A DNA stretch of 64,000 nucleotides from Gammaproteobacteria bacterium. Lineage in GTDB: Bacteria; Pseudomonadota; Gammaproteobacteria; Steroidobacterales; Steroidobacteraceae. The position numbers and the translations under genes were made by a program. Each line of letters begins with the position of its first letter. The stretch's first letter is position 1. Below, one piece after another: positions 17,238-27,115 of this stretch. The stretch spans positions 62,001-126,000 of the forward strand of contig JANYFY010000016.1 in the NCBI GenBank assembly GCA_025359565.1, in the 5' to 3' direction. Under the pieces are notes generated by a model. That model was not told the origin of the DNA. It saw only the letters and a list, made by a program, of their open reading frames with translations, and searched no databases.

Positions 17238-20200
17238 TGAACGTCAAAAAAGTTTTTCGCAAAATCGGCAAGTGCTTAGGTTTAAGCTTGATCGGAATCA
17301 TCACGCTCGCGCTTTTCGCGACCCTGTCTGTGAAACTGATAATTGATCGGGCGCCCCAATATCAGTCTGAAATAAAGAATTGGATGTTTGCTAAGACAGG
17401 GTTCCACATTTTATTTGAGCATGTAACACCGACCTTACGCTGGTACGGACCGGAACTTTATTTTCAACAATTGGAGTTACGCTCGAATGATGATCAGCGC
17501 GTTCTAGCGCACGCCAAAGGTGGCCGGTTGGCATTTGATTTTTGGCAATTATTGCGCAGCGGTAAGTTATTGGCAGGTCGAATTCAGCTTGATGCACCTA
17601 ATATTACGATTGTGCGTATGGGCCCCAGTAGCTTTGCGCTGGCCGCTGAAATTGAGTTAAATCAAGATAATGCTCCTATACTTTATTTAAATCTCGACGA
17701 TTTTCCGGCAGGTCGACTTGATATTCGAGGTGGACATATCGCTTTGCGTCAGTGGAATTCCGCATTACCGCGGCTGCTTTTTGAGGACGTAAATATTGTT
17801 CTGAAGCGTGAATCGAGCACCAGATTTGCGGCTAGTGCAAAACTTCCATCGGTATTAGGCGGCACACTTAACCTTACCGGTTGGGCGCACGGGTCAGGTG
17901 ATATTAAATTGCTAGATTGGGCTCTTTACTCCAAAGCTTCTGACATTGCGTTCTCCGGTTGGCGACAACTACTTCCGGAATATTTGGACGCGCTGGAATC
18001 TGGTAACGGTGCGTTTGAACTCATGCTTAATGGACATGGGCAGCAATTCGAAAAAGCTACTTTGGGGTTTCTAGCACGCCAAGTCGGTACTCACTTGCGC
18101 GATGGCACCAGCGCTAAGTTTCAAGAAATTTCTGGGAATCTTTCGGTCAATCGGCAGGGCAATCAGTGGATTTTACTAGGTCGGGACGTGCGCGCAGTGG
18201 AATTGGGTCGCCGTGATCCACCTGCTGATTTTAATGTGATTTGGCGCGCGAATAAGAATGGTGGGTTAAACGTTGCCGTGCGCGCGAGCTACTTACGCGC
18301 TCAGAGTCTTTTGCCTTTGGCTGGATTGTTACCCTTCCCCGACATAAAAGAAGAGCTGCGTCGTATCGCGCCATCGGGCGAGTGTTTTGATGCTTTTCTT
18401 AAGCTCTGGCGGACGCATAGTACTGATTTGTGGCATATGCAATTAGTGGGTAAATTTCGCGGTCTGGGTTTCGGTGCGGTAGGGGGGATGCCCGGTTTAG
18501 CTGGTTTAACAGGGACGGTAGCAGGCACTGACTCGGGTGGTCGTGTAGTTTTAGAGAGTCGCAACGCTGGTATTATTTGGCCGACTCAGTTTCCAAAAGC
18601 CATTGATGTGGAAATCTTAAAAGGGACAATTTATTGGCGGCGAACGCCGCAGCAGTGGTTAGTCTCTACTGTTAGCGTCGAAGCGAGCAATCATGATGGT
18701 CGCACCTTGACTCAATTCGCGTGGCAACGCGTTGATGGCGGTGCACCCTATCTAACATTAGTGAGTCGTATTAATGACGGTAACGTAGCGAATGCTCGCG
18801 ATTATTTACCGCACGGGGTCATACCACCGCAAACGTTGGATTGGCTGGAGCGTGGGCTTGTCGCCGGGCACTTGACACACGCCGATGTGCTATTTCGCGG
18901 GCCACTTCGGAATTTCCCTTTTCGCGATCACAGCGGAGAGTTTGTGGCGCGATGCGCACTTGAGAACACCACAGTAGACTTTTATCCAGGCTGGCCGCGT
19001 ATAGAGGACTTGGCTGCAGATGTTGAGTTTCGTAACCAGGGGTTGACGGCTCACACATCGCATGCCCGGATCGGGCATGTGAGTGTCAGCGAGGGTGCTG
19101 CGCGGTTTGTGGATTTTAGGAATGCTGAACTACAAGTGCGTGGATCCGCTAGTACTGATGCCGCGGCAGTATTGGATTTTCTGGTTGCGACACCGCTGGA
19201 CGTATTGGCTGAAGGTGCTTTTTCAAGCGTTGAAGCAAGCGGTCCGCTCAACGCATCAGTGGATCTTTTTCTGCCCCTGAAGCACTTTGAGCAACGGCGA
19301 GTGTTGGTGCATTCTGATTTAAGGAATGTACATCTGCGCTATCGAGGCGCCCAAATTGTGGCTACTGATCTAATGGGTAACGTGAATTTGGATGGGGTTC
19401 AAGTTGCGACCGCAGATATACGCGGCCAACTATTGGGTGGACCATTTCAGGTGCAATCGCGCGCTCCGGTCGGTAAACCCACTCATAACCAATTAATGAT
19501 TCGCGGAGTAGCGAGTGGTCCTGCATTACGCAATGCCTTGGGGTTGCCAGCAGGCGTGGGATTAGACGGTCAGACGGATTGGCGCGCGTTGGTTAAATTA
19601 GCGCCTGACCCCGAGCGTGAGCGCAGTGTGCACATCAGTACCAATCTGTCGGGATTGGAACTAAATTTCCCGCAGCCCTTATACAAGCCACTGGGTCAAG
19701 CGCTGCCGACTAGCGTGGAGCTTCGGTGGTTATCAGGGGGGCATCTCGAGACAAGGATTGCTTTGGCGTCGTTGTTGCGCGCTGCTGCGACAATGGATTC
19801 AGGTGCTAATGGACTTACATTAGCCCACGCCGCTGTGAATTTTGGTACTGCCGAAGCTACTTTTAGTGACACACAGCTTGTGAATATCACGGGCATGATT
19901 CCAACGTTGGATTTGACCGGTTGGCAAAGCTTAGCGTCTCCTCCCGCCGACTCTATGCCTCTGTCGCACTATTTAACGAACGCTAAATTTCAGGTGAGCC
20001 AGTTACATTATTTGGGGCTAGAGTTTCGCGATTTAGGCATTGCTTTTCGCTGGTTGGACGATCATTGGAGGATCGGGTTCGAGGGACCCAATCAGGCTGG
20101 CATGGTCATTTTACCGTCGTTAAAATCCAGTGAGCCTTGGAATGTGCGGTTTTCACACTTATCGTTGTCCAGCGATTCGGGTGCAGAATTGCGCGGCAAT

Positions 20201-21058
20201 TCCGCTATTGGGTTGAGTCCTAGAGACGTACCCGCCATCGATTTGCATATAAGCCAATTTAATTGGGGTGATCGTCAATTGGGCGATGTCCAGATGAATC
20301 TATCCAAAGTTGAAGATGGTGTGCGATTGAATCAACTTAAGATCGCTGCTCCCAGTTTTGAAATTGTTGTGCAAGGTGGCTGGCGAGGAGCCGATGCAGG
20401 AATAGGACACATCGAAGGATTCTTAAATAGTACCGACGTAGAACGCACATTGACGCAGCTTGGATATGCCAATGCCATTGCGGCAAAGTCTGGTACCTTA
20501 AGTTTTAAAATGAATTGGTTGGGTCCGCCAACTGCGCAGGCATTGACTGAGTCAAAAGGGCAGGTCCAGGTCGCACTGGATAATGGCCAAGTCCTCGGGA
20601 TACGTCCGGGGGCGGGCCGCGTATTGGGGCTTGCGAGTGTTGCTGCGTTGCCACGTCACCTTGCATTCGATTTTAGTGATCTCACTGATACGGGTTTGGC
20701 ATTCGATACCGTGCGCGGAGACTTTGAGTTACGCGGTGGAAATGCCTATACAGACAATGTACTTCTGAAAGGTCCGGCGGCTGAAATTGGCTTAGTTGGA
20801 CGTGTTGGCTTGAGAAACCGGGACTATGATCAGACCGCGGTAGTCACGGGAAGTGTGGGAAATTCGTTGCCGTGGGCTGGAGTCCTTGCCGGGGGGCCGG
20901 TAGTCGGCGCCGCCGTGTTAGTGTTTACCCAGGTGTTTAAACAGACGCTCAGTGGCCTCGCGAGGGGGTACTATCGCATAAGCGGTGGATGGGATAATCC
21001 AATCGTTGAGCGGATAAAAAGTTCTAATTCGGCCACAGCGGTCGAGGCGCATAAGTGA
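17237..21058 (+). CDS. yhdP: YhdP family AsmA-like envelope protein
   Basis: A 1273-residue protein with one N-terminal membrane segment (about residues 13-35) and a very long periplasmic part made of repetitive beta-rich AsmA-like sequence, ending in the conserved C-terminal domain (LGLASVAALPRHLAFDFSDL, then an IVERIKS tail). This is the size and layout of YhdP, one of the AsmA-like proteins implicated in phospholipid transport to the outer membrane. Its place after rng is conserved in gammaproteobacteria. No cytoplasmic enzyme motif is present. Confidence 0.92.
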   Translation: MNVKKVFRKIGKCLGLSLIGIITLALFATLSVKLIIDRAPQYQSEIKNWMFAKTGFHILFEHVTPTLRWYGPELYFQQLELRSNDDQRVLAHAKGGRLAFDFWQLLRSGKLLAGRIQLDAPNITIVRMGPSSFALAAEIELNQDNAPILYLNLDDFPAGRLDIRGGHIALRQWNSALPRLLFEDVNIVLKRESSTRFAASAKLPSVLGGTLNLTGWAHGSGDIKLLDWALYSKASDIAFSGWRQLLPEYLDALESGNGAFELMLNGHGQQFEKATLGFLARQVGTHLRDGTSAKFQEISGNLSVNRQGNQWILLGRDVRAVELGRRDPPADFNVIWRANKNGGLNVAVRASYLRAQSLLPLAGLLPFPDIKEELRRIAPSGECFDAFLKLWRTHSTDLWHMQLVGKFRGLGFGAVGGMPGLAGLTGTVAGTDSGGRVVLESRNAGIIWPTQFPKAIDVEILKGTIYWRRTPQQWLVSTVSVEASNHDGRTLTQFAWQRVDGGAPYLTLVSRINDGNVANARDYLPHGVIPPQTLDWLERGLVAGHLTHADVLFRGPLRNFPFRDHSGEFVARCALENTTVDFYPGWPRIEDLAADVEFRNQGLTAHTSHARIGHVSVSEGAARFVDFRNAELQVRGSASTDAAAVLDFLVATPLDVLAEGAFSSVEASGPLNASVDLFLPLKHFEQRRVLVHSDLRNVHLRYRGAQIVATDLMGNVNLDGVQVATADIRGQLLGGPFQVQSRAPVGKPTHNQLMIRGVASGPALRNALGLPAGVGLDGQTDWRALVKLAPDPERERSVHISTNLSGLELNFPQPLYKPLGQALPTSVELRWLSGGHLETRIALASLLRAAATMDSGANGLTLAHAAVNFGTAEATFSDTQLVNITGMIPTLDLTGWQSLASPPADSMPLSHYLTNAKFQVSQLHYLGLEFRDLGIAFRWLDDHWRIGFEGPNQAGMVILPSLKSSEPWNVRFSHLSLSSDSGAELRGNSAIGLSPRDVPAIDLHISQFNWGDRQLGDVQMNLSKVEDGVRLNQLKIAAPSFEIVVQGGWRGADAGIGHIEGFLNSTDVERTLTQLGYANAIAAKSGTLSFKMNWLGPPTAQALTESKGQVQVALDNGQVLGIRPGAGRVLGLASVAALPRHLAFDFSDLTDTGLAFDTVRGDFELRGGNAYTDNVLLKGPAAEIGLVGRVGLRNRDYDQTAVVTGSVGNSLPWAGVLAGGPVVGAAVLVFTQVFKQTLSGLARGYYRISGGWDNPIVERIKSSNSATAVEAHK

Positions 21059-21075
21059 TAGAGGTATATTGATAG

Positions 21076-21894
21076 ATGGGTAAAGTCGCTGCCATTCAAA
21101 TGACGTCTGGCCATATAGTAGAGGAAAATTTACGTGTCGCAGAAAAATACCTCCATCAGGCTAGGGCAGAAGGGGCGGAAGTCGCGTGTTTGCCAGAGAA
21201 TTTTTCCTTCGTGGGGTTATTGAATGCGGATAAGTTACGGGTTGCCGAGTCCGACGGGGATGGCCCTATCCAAGATTTTTTAGCCAATACGGCCCGTCGA
21301 TTAAAATTATGGATTTTAGCGGGTACAATCAATATTCGAAGTTCTGAGTCAGATAAAGTCGCCAATGCGTCGCTTGTGTTCGATGCTGCGGGAAAAAGGG
21401 TTGCCCGCTACGATAAAATTCACCTATTTGATGTCAATATTCCAGGTCGTAACGAATCTTATCGAGAGTCCGCTCACGTTGTACCGGGGACTAAGGCGGT
21501 GGTGGTTGACACGCCGGTGGGTCGCTTGGGTATGTCGGTCTGCTATGACATGCGATTTCCGGAACTTTATCGAAGCTTGGTTACTCTGGGAGCGCAGTGG
21601 TTGGCAATGCCGGCCGCTTTTACTGTGCCGACAGGGCGCGCTCACTGGGAGGTTATACTACGTGCTCGTGCCATCGAGAATCTTTGTTACGTGGTAGCTC
21701 CTGCACAAAGTGGCATGCATAGTAGTGGTCGTGAGACTTATGGTGATTCTCTAATCGTGGATTATTGGGGTCAGGTGATTACCAGGCTTGTATCGGGCGC
21801 TGGGATCGTGATGGCGGATATGGATTTGGTAAAATTAGCTGAAACCCGTGAGCATTTTCCGGTGCTACAGAATCGAAAATCGGATCGCTGTTAG
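21076..21894 (+). CDS. Carbon-nitrogen hydrolase (deaminated glutathione amidase-like)
   Basis: A 272-residue nitrilase-superfamily amidase. The catalytic Glu-Lys-Cys triad is visible in CLPENFSF (near residue 41), YDKIHLFD (near 114) and VCYDMRFPEL (near 156). The short length and sequence place it with the Nit1/YbeM-like enzymes that hydrolyse deaminated glutathione; substrate assignment is by family only. It lies between yhdP and tldD, a location often seen in this lineage. Confidence 0.85.
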   Translation: MGKVAAIQMTSGHIVEENLRVAEKYLHQARAEGAEVACLPENFSFVGLLNADKLRVAESDGDGPIQDFLANTARRLKLWILAGTINIRSSESDKVANASLVFDAAGKRVARYDKIHLFDVNIPGRNESYRESAHVVPGTKAVVVDTPVGRLGMSVCYDMRFPELYRSLVTLGAQWLAMPAAFTVPTGRAHWEVILRARAIENLCYVVAPAQSGMHSSGRETYGDSLIVDYWGQVITRLVSGAGIVMADMDLVKLAETREHFPVLQNRKSDRC

Positions 21895-21912
21895 ATTATT
21901 TTAGGAGTGTCG

Positions 21913-23343
21913 ATGTTCGACGTGGCTGAACGCGTGATTTTGACTCCCTCTGGACTAGACGAGGGCCGGCTTACCAGCGTACTTGACCGTGTAATGAGTC
22001 GCGGCGTTGACTATGCTGATCTTTACTTTCAACTGTCGCGTGAAGAATCGTGGTCGTTGGAGGATGGCATCGTCAAAGAGGGTTCGCACAGTATTGAGCA
22101 GGGCGTGGGTGTAAGAGCCATTAGTGGTGAGAAAACAGGGTTCGCTTACACGGATGAAGTCCTGCTACCGGCTCTCATAGAGGCTTCAGATGCAGCACGA
22201 GCCATTTCGCGTAGCGGCGGCCGTAATGCGGTAAAGGCATGGCAGCGCCCGATGACTCACCGCCTATACCTTCCGATCGATCCGCTGGACACCCTGCGCG
22301 ACGAGGATAAGGTGGACTGGCTAATGCGTATTGACGCGGACACCAGGCGTATTGACCCTAAAGTTAAACAGGTGATGGCCTCTCTTGCAGCGGTACACGA
22401 GGTCATTTTAGTAGCCGCTAGTGATGGCACGTTAGCCGCGGACGTGCGTCCTTTGGTTCGCCTTAATGTATCGGTTATAGTCGAACATAAGGGCCGCCGC
22501 GAGCAAGGCTACAGTGGCGGAGGTGGGCGCTTTGGATTAAATGAATTATTGTCTGCGGAGGCACCTTTTGCCCATGGACGTGAGGCGGTACGCCAAGCGC
22601 TAGTAAATCTCGAAGCGGTTGCGGCACCCGCAGGATCTATGACGGTCGTTTTAGGATCAGGATGGCCCGGCATATTGCTGCACGAAGCCATTGGGCATGG
22701 TTTGGAAGGAGATTTTAATCGCAAGGGGACTTCCGCATTCTCAAATCGGTTAGGACAGAAGGTGGCTGCCGATGATATTACGGTAGTTGATGACGGTACT
22801 TTGGACCGGCGTCGCGGCTCTTTAAATATTGATGATGAGGGTACGCCGACGCAATGCACCGTGTTGATTGAGAATGGTGTTCTACGTGGATATATACAAG
22901 ATAAGTTGAATGCACGACTGATGGGGCAACCGGCGACCGGGAACGGTAGGCGTGAGTCTTTTGCGCACATGACTTTGCCGCGAATGACCAATACGTATAT
23001 GCGTTCCGGCTCGCGTGCACCTGAGGAAATAATTGCCTCGGTTGACAAAGGTTTGTACGCCGCAAATTTTGGAGGCGGTCAAGTGGATATCACCTCAGGG
23101 AAATTTGTGTTTTCGGCAAGTGAAGCCTATCTAATTGAAAACGGGAAGATTGGGGCACCCGTGAAGGGTGCGACATTGATCGGCAATGGACCTGATGTGC
23201 TGACCCGGGTCAGCATGGTAGGCAATGATATGAAACTCGATGCGGGAGTCGGAACTTGCGGTAAAGAAGGCCAATCGGTGCCCGTCGGGGTGGGCCAACC
23301 TACGCTACGCATAGACGCACTGACGGTGGGTGGCACAGGTTAG
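21913..23343 (+). CDS. tldD: Metalloprotease TldD
   Basis: A 476-residue TldD subunit of the TldD/TldE (PmbA) peptidase that matures modified peptides and degrades unfolded ones. The zinc motif [11 protein letters not shown] is at about residue 257. ATG 21913 is preferred because the TAGGAG Shine-Dalgarno abuts an upstream GTG (21907), which would be too close. Its partner pmbA is also in this window at 27116, so both halves of the heterodimer are about 4 kb apart. Confidence 0.95.
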   Translation: MFDVAERVILTPSGLDEGRLTSVLDRVMSRGVDYADLYFQLSREESWSLEDGIVKEGSHSIEQGVGVRAISGEKTGFAYTDEVLLPALIEASDAARAISRSGGRNAVKAWQRPMTHRLYLPIDPLDTLRDEDKVDWLMRIDADTRRIDPKVKQVMASLAAVHEVILVAASDGTLAADVRPLVRLNVSVIVEHKGRREQGYSGGGGRFGLNELLSAEAPFAHGREAVRQALVNLEAVAAPAGSMTVVLGSGWPGILLHEAIGHGLEGDFNRKGTSAFSNRLGQKVAADDITVVDDGTLDRRRGSLNIDDEGTPTQCTVLIENGVLRGYIQDKLNARLMGQPATGNGRRESFAHMTLPRMTNTYMRSGSRAPEEIIASVDKGLYAANFGGGQVDITSGKFVFSASEAYLIENGKIGAPVKGATLIGNGPDVLTRVSMVGNDMKLDAGVGTCGKEGQSVPVGVGQPTLRIDALTVGGTG

Positions 23344-23432
23344 ATTAACCGATAATCGGCCGTGTTTTAAGTAAAATCCCACTCGTGCAATGCTCGCGTT
23401 AGCGTTAAAGTAGAGATGTGGGCTATTAAACT

Positions 23433-23663
23433 ATGCGCTTAAGTAAAACAATATACGAAATTCTACCTGCCATCTATTTTCTAATGGGCGTGGCGGCTCT
23501 TTGGTTATCTTATTTAGTGGCGCCCGGTGCTCAAGCGACCATCGCATTATTTATTGCGCTCGCTGCAGAAGTGGCGGCGTTGACTTTGGTGTTGCGACGT
23601 CAAAATTATCGATCACTCAAGCGCGAGTATTCTGAAAACGGGAGTGACTTGCCAATCCCTTAA
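23433..23663 (+). CDS. Small two-helix membrane protein, unknown
   Basis: A 76-residue protein that I do not recognise. It has two hydrophobic stretches (about residues 9-29 and 34-55) separated by a short APGAQA turn, then a basic-acidic tail (RRQNYRSLKREYSENG). This predicts a hairpin in the inner membrane with a cytoplasmic C-terminus. No strong Shine-Dalgarno precedes the ATG. It stands alone, convergent with the ExeA-FHA gene. Confidence 0.55.
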   Translation: MRLSKTIYEILPAIYFLMGVAALWLSYLVAPGAQATIALFIALAAEVAALTLVLRRQNYRSLKREYSENGSDLPIP

Positions 23664-23672
23664 TACTAGCTG

Positions 23673-24911
23673 CTAGGTTATTTCCTGCACCGCCGTGTCG
23701 GTAGTAGTAGTCGAACTCCTCAGGCGGGGTACGCGCTCGTCGATATACATTATTTCATGTTCACCCACCTGAACAACGTCGCCGTCATTGAGATTGTGGC
23801 GTCTTACTCGCTTCGATTGCACAAAAATTCCATTAGTGCTGTTTAGATCTTCTACAACACAGGCATTGGCTTGGGTTACGATTTGGCAATGGTGTCGGCT
23901 AATGAACTTACTGTCGATTTGCAGATCGTTGTCGGGTGTTCGGCCAATCACAAGCCGACCGGGTTTCAGCTCGCGCTCTAACGCAGTTTTGCCGCCGTGA
24001 GCGATTAATAGGCGTCCCAAAATAGTTGCAGCACTATTGGCTAACGGCGCTGCCATGTCGGCTTCAAAATTGGGTATGAGCATGCGATTGGTGCTGGAAG
24101 CAAATTCAACCCATTGTAATTCGCGAATTGCAGCCTCAAGGTTAGCAGCGGTTACATGATCTTGGTCCTTACCGAACGCAGTCATCATGCTGCTATCACA
24201 TAGGGTATTGATGAGGCGCGGTACGCCACCGGTATAGCGATATATTGTATTGTAAGTGTCTTCGCCAAAAATGCGTCGCCCTTGAGAGCCCGCGACTTCA
24301 AGTCGGTGGTCGATATAAGCAGCAGTTTCCGCCTTAGTAAGTGCCGCCAAGTGAAATCTGAGCCGTACCCGTTGAGCTAGCTGCACTAGTTCAGCTGAAT
24401 TAAGTTTTTCATTTAACTCTGGCTGCCCTGCCAAAATTATCCGAAGTGATTTTTCTTTTGCGCTCTCTACCCCAGAGAGCATGCGGATTTCTTCAAGCAC
24501 GCGCGGGCTTAAATTTTGTGCTTCGTCGACAATTAATAAAACTTTGCGACCGCTTGCCTGTTGATCTAAGAGGAATTCGTTCAGGGTGGTGAGCACTTCG
24601 ACTTTTTTCATGTCGAAAGGTGAAAACCCAAATTGAACGAGAACCGCCTGTAGAAATGCGGTCGGCGTCAATTGAGTTTGATTGACCTGGGCGACTACCA
24701 CGTCGGGTTGTAGCTCGCGTATAAATGTTTCAATGAGAGTAGTTTTGCCCGCCCCAATTTCGCCGGTGATCACTACGAAACCGTCCGTAAACCAGACCGT
24801 TGACTGCATGTAGGCTTTGGCGCGGGCGTGCTGCTTACTGAGGTATAGGAATTGTGGGTCCGGACCCAGTAGAAAAGGCAATTCACGGAGCTTGAAAAGT
24901 TCTAAGTACAT
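23673..24911 (-). CDS. ExeA/GspA-like AAA ATPase with C-terminal FHA domain
   Basis: A 412-residue protein. Residues about 1-270 are an ExeA/GspA-like AAA ATPase: the FKLRELPFLLGPDP start, Walker A GEIGAGKTT near 50, Walker B LLIVDEAQN near 125 and a sensor-like RLINTLCDSSMM. Residues about 320-395 form a forkhead-associated domain with the GRTPDNDL, SRHHC and STNG signatures, which binds phosphothreonine. No peptidoglycan-binding domain is present, unlike classical GspA. No secretin or kinase gene is adjacent; purK and purE lie just upstream on the same strand. Confidence 0.85.
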   Translation of the reverse strand: MYLELFKLRELPFLLGPDPQFLYLSKQHARAKAYMQSTVWFTDGFVVITGEIGAGKTTLIETFIRELQPDVVVAQVNQTQLTPTAFLQAVLVQFGFSPFDMKKVEVLTTLNEFLLDQQASGRKVLLIVDEAQNLSPRVLEEIRMLSGVESAKEKSLRIILAGQPELNEKLNSAELVQLAQRVRLRFHLAALTKAETAAYIDHRLEVAGSQGRRIFGEDTYNTIYRYTGGVPRLINTLCDSSMMTAFGKDQDHVTAANLEAAIRELQWVEFASSTNRMLIPNFEADMAAPLANSAATILGRLLIAHGGKTALERELKPGRLVIGRTPDNDLQIDSKFISRHHCQIVTQANACVVEDLNSTNGIFVQSKRVRRHNLNDGDVVQVGEHEIMYIDERVPRLRSSTTTTDTAVQEIT

Positions 24912-24924
24912 GGATCAGGCCGTG

Positions 24925-26022
24925 TTATTTCCATTCAATTAATTTTAAAGCATCTTTTAACGCTTGCTTAAGGCGATGCTCATTTTTACTTAAAATGGTG
25001 CAATGTCCTAATTTGCGCCAGGGTTTAGGGGATTTGCCGTAATCATGAAAAGCAAGGCCTTCGATCGCAAGTAGTCGCTTTCGATCGGGCATTTGTCCTA
25101 AAAAATTTACCATCGCTGCAAATCCTAAAGGCCTGGTACTACCCAAGGGTAGGCCGCAAATAGCACGAAGGTGATTTTCGAATTGACTGGTTACACAGCC
25201 TTCGATGGTCCAGTGGCCTGAGTTATGGACACGCGGTGCCATCTCATTAGCCACCAACTTACCTTTCACGATAAAGAACTCGATAGTCAGGATTCCTACA
25301 TAATCGAGCACACTCAGAACGCGTTTCATGTAAGTTTTGGCGACACGGGCAAGCGCCATATTGATATACGGTGCTACGCTGTACCGGAGGATACCATCGA
25401 CATGAGTATTCGCCGCTAGCGGATAGAACACTTGTTGCCCCGAGAGTGAGCGTGCAGCAACGAGCGACACTTCGCGTGAAAAGACTTGAAATTTTTCATA
25501 GATTAACGCTTGGCTGCCAAGCTCACGCCAGGCATCCGCGATCTCGCTGCTATTGCGAATGATGCGTTGACCTTTACCATCGTAACCTAAGCGTCGGGTT
25601 TTCAGTATGCCCGGCAATCCTATGTCGCTTACTGCACGCGTTAGGTCTTCCTTGCTATCGACCTGTGCGTGAGCAACTACGGGGATCTTGAGCCGCTTAA
25701 GCAACTCTTTTTCTAGTAGCCGATCTTGAGACACTTGCAGGGCAGCCGCAGAAGGCCTAATAGCCGTTATTTTGGCGAGTGGCTCAAGGGATGCCGCTGA
25801 AATATTTTCCCAATCGAAGGTGATTACATCGCTTTGTAAGGCAAGTTGTTTTAGTGTCGAGGCATCTTCGAGTTGACCGATCAGAATAGAAGCCACCTGG
25901 GCTGCGGGGACGTCGGCGCTTTTATCTAGGAATATGCACCGCAACCCTAGTGGATAACCGGCCAAAGCCAACATCCGTCCCAGTTGGCCCGCGCCCACAA
26001 TGCCAACACGGGTGACTTTCAA
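24925..26022 (-). CDS. purK: N5-carboxyaminoimidazole ribonucleotide synthase
   Basis: A 365-residue ATP-grasp enzyme of purine synthesis that carboxylates aminoimidazole ribonucleotide using ATP and bicarbonate. The N-terminus [17 protein letters not shown], the central [12 protein letters not shown] and the late [17 protein letters not shown] are PurK signatures. Its ATG overlaps the purE stop (ATGA), the standard purE-purK order. Confidence 0.96.
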   Translation of the reverse strand: MKVTRVGIVGAGQLGRMLALAGYPLGLRCIFLDKSADVPAAQVASILIGQLEDASTLKQLALQSDVITFDWENISAASLEPLAKITAIRPSAAALQVSQDRLLEKELLKRLKIPVVAHAQVDSKEDLTRAVSDIGLPGILKTRRLGYDGKGQRIIRNSSEIADAWRELGSQALIYEKFQVFSREVSLVAARSLSGQQVFYPLAANTHVDGILRYSVAPYINMALARVAKTYMKRVLSVLDYVGILTIEFFIVKGKLVANEMAPRVHNSGHWTIEGCVTSQFENHLRAICGLPLGSTRPLGFAAMVNFLGQMPDRKRLLAIEGLAFHDYGKSPKPWRKLGHCTILSKNEHRLKQALKDALKLIEWK

Positions 26023-26510
26023 GGGTGACGCGGATCAGGTTTATTTAAGACAGCAGTAGTTTGCGCTAATCGAAAACCGTCCAGGGCTGCGCGTATCTCT
26101 AGCGACTCGTTGGCTAGCAATGCAGCTGCAAATAATGCTGCATTCTTGGCACCGGTAATTCCGATAGCAAAGGTGGCGACAGGTACACCGCTTGGCATCT
26201 GGGCAATAGACAACAGGGAGTCGAGGCCATCCAGAAATTTCGACTTAACCGGCACTCCTAAAACCGGTACTGAGGTCTTGGCGGCCGTCATGCCGGGGAG
26301 GTGCGCGGCTCCCCCAGCGCCCGCAATAATTGCCTTTAGACCTCGATCGCGAGCACTCGCAGCATATTCGAATAATAGATCCGGAGTACGATGTGCCGAG
26401 ATCACTTGCACCTCGAAGGGTATGTTTAAAGTGACCAGCGTCTCAGTCGCCCCCTGCATCGTTTCCCAATCGGAGGCCGATCCCATAATAATTCCAACTA
26501 AGGCTTTCAT
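26019..26510 (-). CDS. purE: N5-carboxyaminoimidazole ribonucleotide mutase
   Basis: A 163-residue class I PurE that moves the carboxylate from N5 to C4 of the imidazole. [13 protein letters not shown] at the N-terminus, SAHRTPD near residue 43 and [12 protein letters not shown] near 70 are the active-site signatures. ATG 26510 is used; the frame extends 6 codons upstream to a TTG that lacks a convincing ribosome site. It is the first gene of purE-purK. Confidence 0.95.
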   Translation of the reverse strand: MKALVGIIMGSASDWETMQGATETLVTLNIPFEVQVISAHRTPDLLFEYAASARDRGLKAIIAGAGGAAHLPGMTAAKTSVPVLGVPVKSKFLDGLDSLLSIAQMPSGVPVATFAIGITGAKNAALFAAALLANESLEIRAALDGFRLAQTTAVLNKPDPRHP

Positions 26511-26533
26511 AACCACATAGTCTAGCAAAAACC

Positions 26534-27094
26534 CTATCCGATCAGTTGCTTGAGGTACGCGAACAGCTCGCGCGCGCCTACCGGCGAGCGTTGTTCTAGA
26601 CGTTCACGATCAGCTTTCGCCAGTAATCGCACGACCAAGCTACGATCACCCTTGGGATGTTCCTTGATTAACTCGTCGACAGATTGTGAGGGCTCAGATA
26701 GCAATCGATCGCGCCACTGTTCTATTTGCTGGAAATGCCGAATTTCTAGATCATGACGCTGTTTTCGTTCGGCAAGCTTGGCAAGGACCGGTTCTGGATC
26801 GATGTCCCGCATTAATTTACCAATAAATTGCCGTTGCCGCACCTGCGCGCCATGTGAGGGCAATCGACGTAAATCGCGTAGTGCCGTGAATAGGCCGTCG
26901 GGTAAGCCTAAGGCCTTGATTTCTTGATCAGGGAGGGCCGATAGCTTGACCCCGAGCTCCTGCAGGGAAGCCGCTTCGCGCTTGCGGGCGCTTTTACTGA
27001 GGCGTTGTTCTTCGGTTTCAGCGTTTTCCATTAAGTTCTCTGTCGTCATATTGCCCATGCTATCACTAGGGCCGGTAGAATCACCGCTTTGCAT
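26534..27094 (-). CDS. darP: Ribosome-associated protein DarP (YjgA/DUF615)
   Basis: A 186-residue basic, helical protein of the YjgA family, a 50S assembly factor. The SKSARKREA segment near residue 33, [23 protein letters not shown] and [14 protein letters not shown] are diagnostic. The start is uncertain among the first Met and Met13, Met16 and Met22; none has a strong Shine-Dalgarno, and the first agrees best with the family length. It is divergent from pmbA, a conserved pairing; the two reading frames nearly touch (21 bp). Confidence 0.9.
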   Translation of the reverse strand: MQSGDSTGPSDSMGNMTTENLMENAETEEQRLSKSARKREAASLQELGVKLSALPDQEIKALGLPDGLFTALRDLRRLPSHGAQVRQRQFIGKLMRDIDPEPVLAKLAERKQRHDLEIRHFQQIEQWRDRLLSEPSQSVDELIKEHPKGDRSLVVRLLAKADRERLEQRSPVGARELFAYLKQLIG

Positions 27095-27115
27095 TCTGGA
27101 CGATGCTGGAGATTA

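Noticed and set aside
22509-23048. Long antisense frame inside tldD (179 codons).
   Set aside because: tldD is a clear full-length gene here and the antisense translation shows no family features.
23349-23359. CCGAT-A-ATCGG dyad after tldD as a terminator.
   Set aside because: Five-bp arms with a one-base loop cannot form a stable hairpin.
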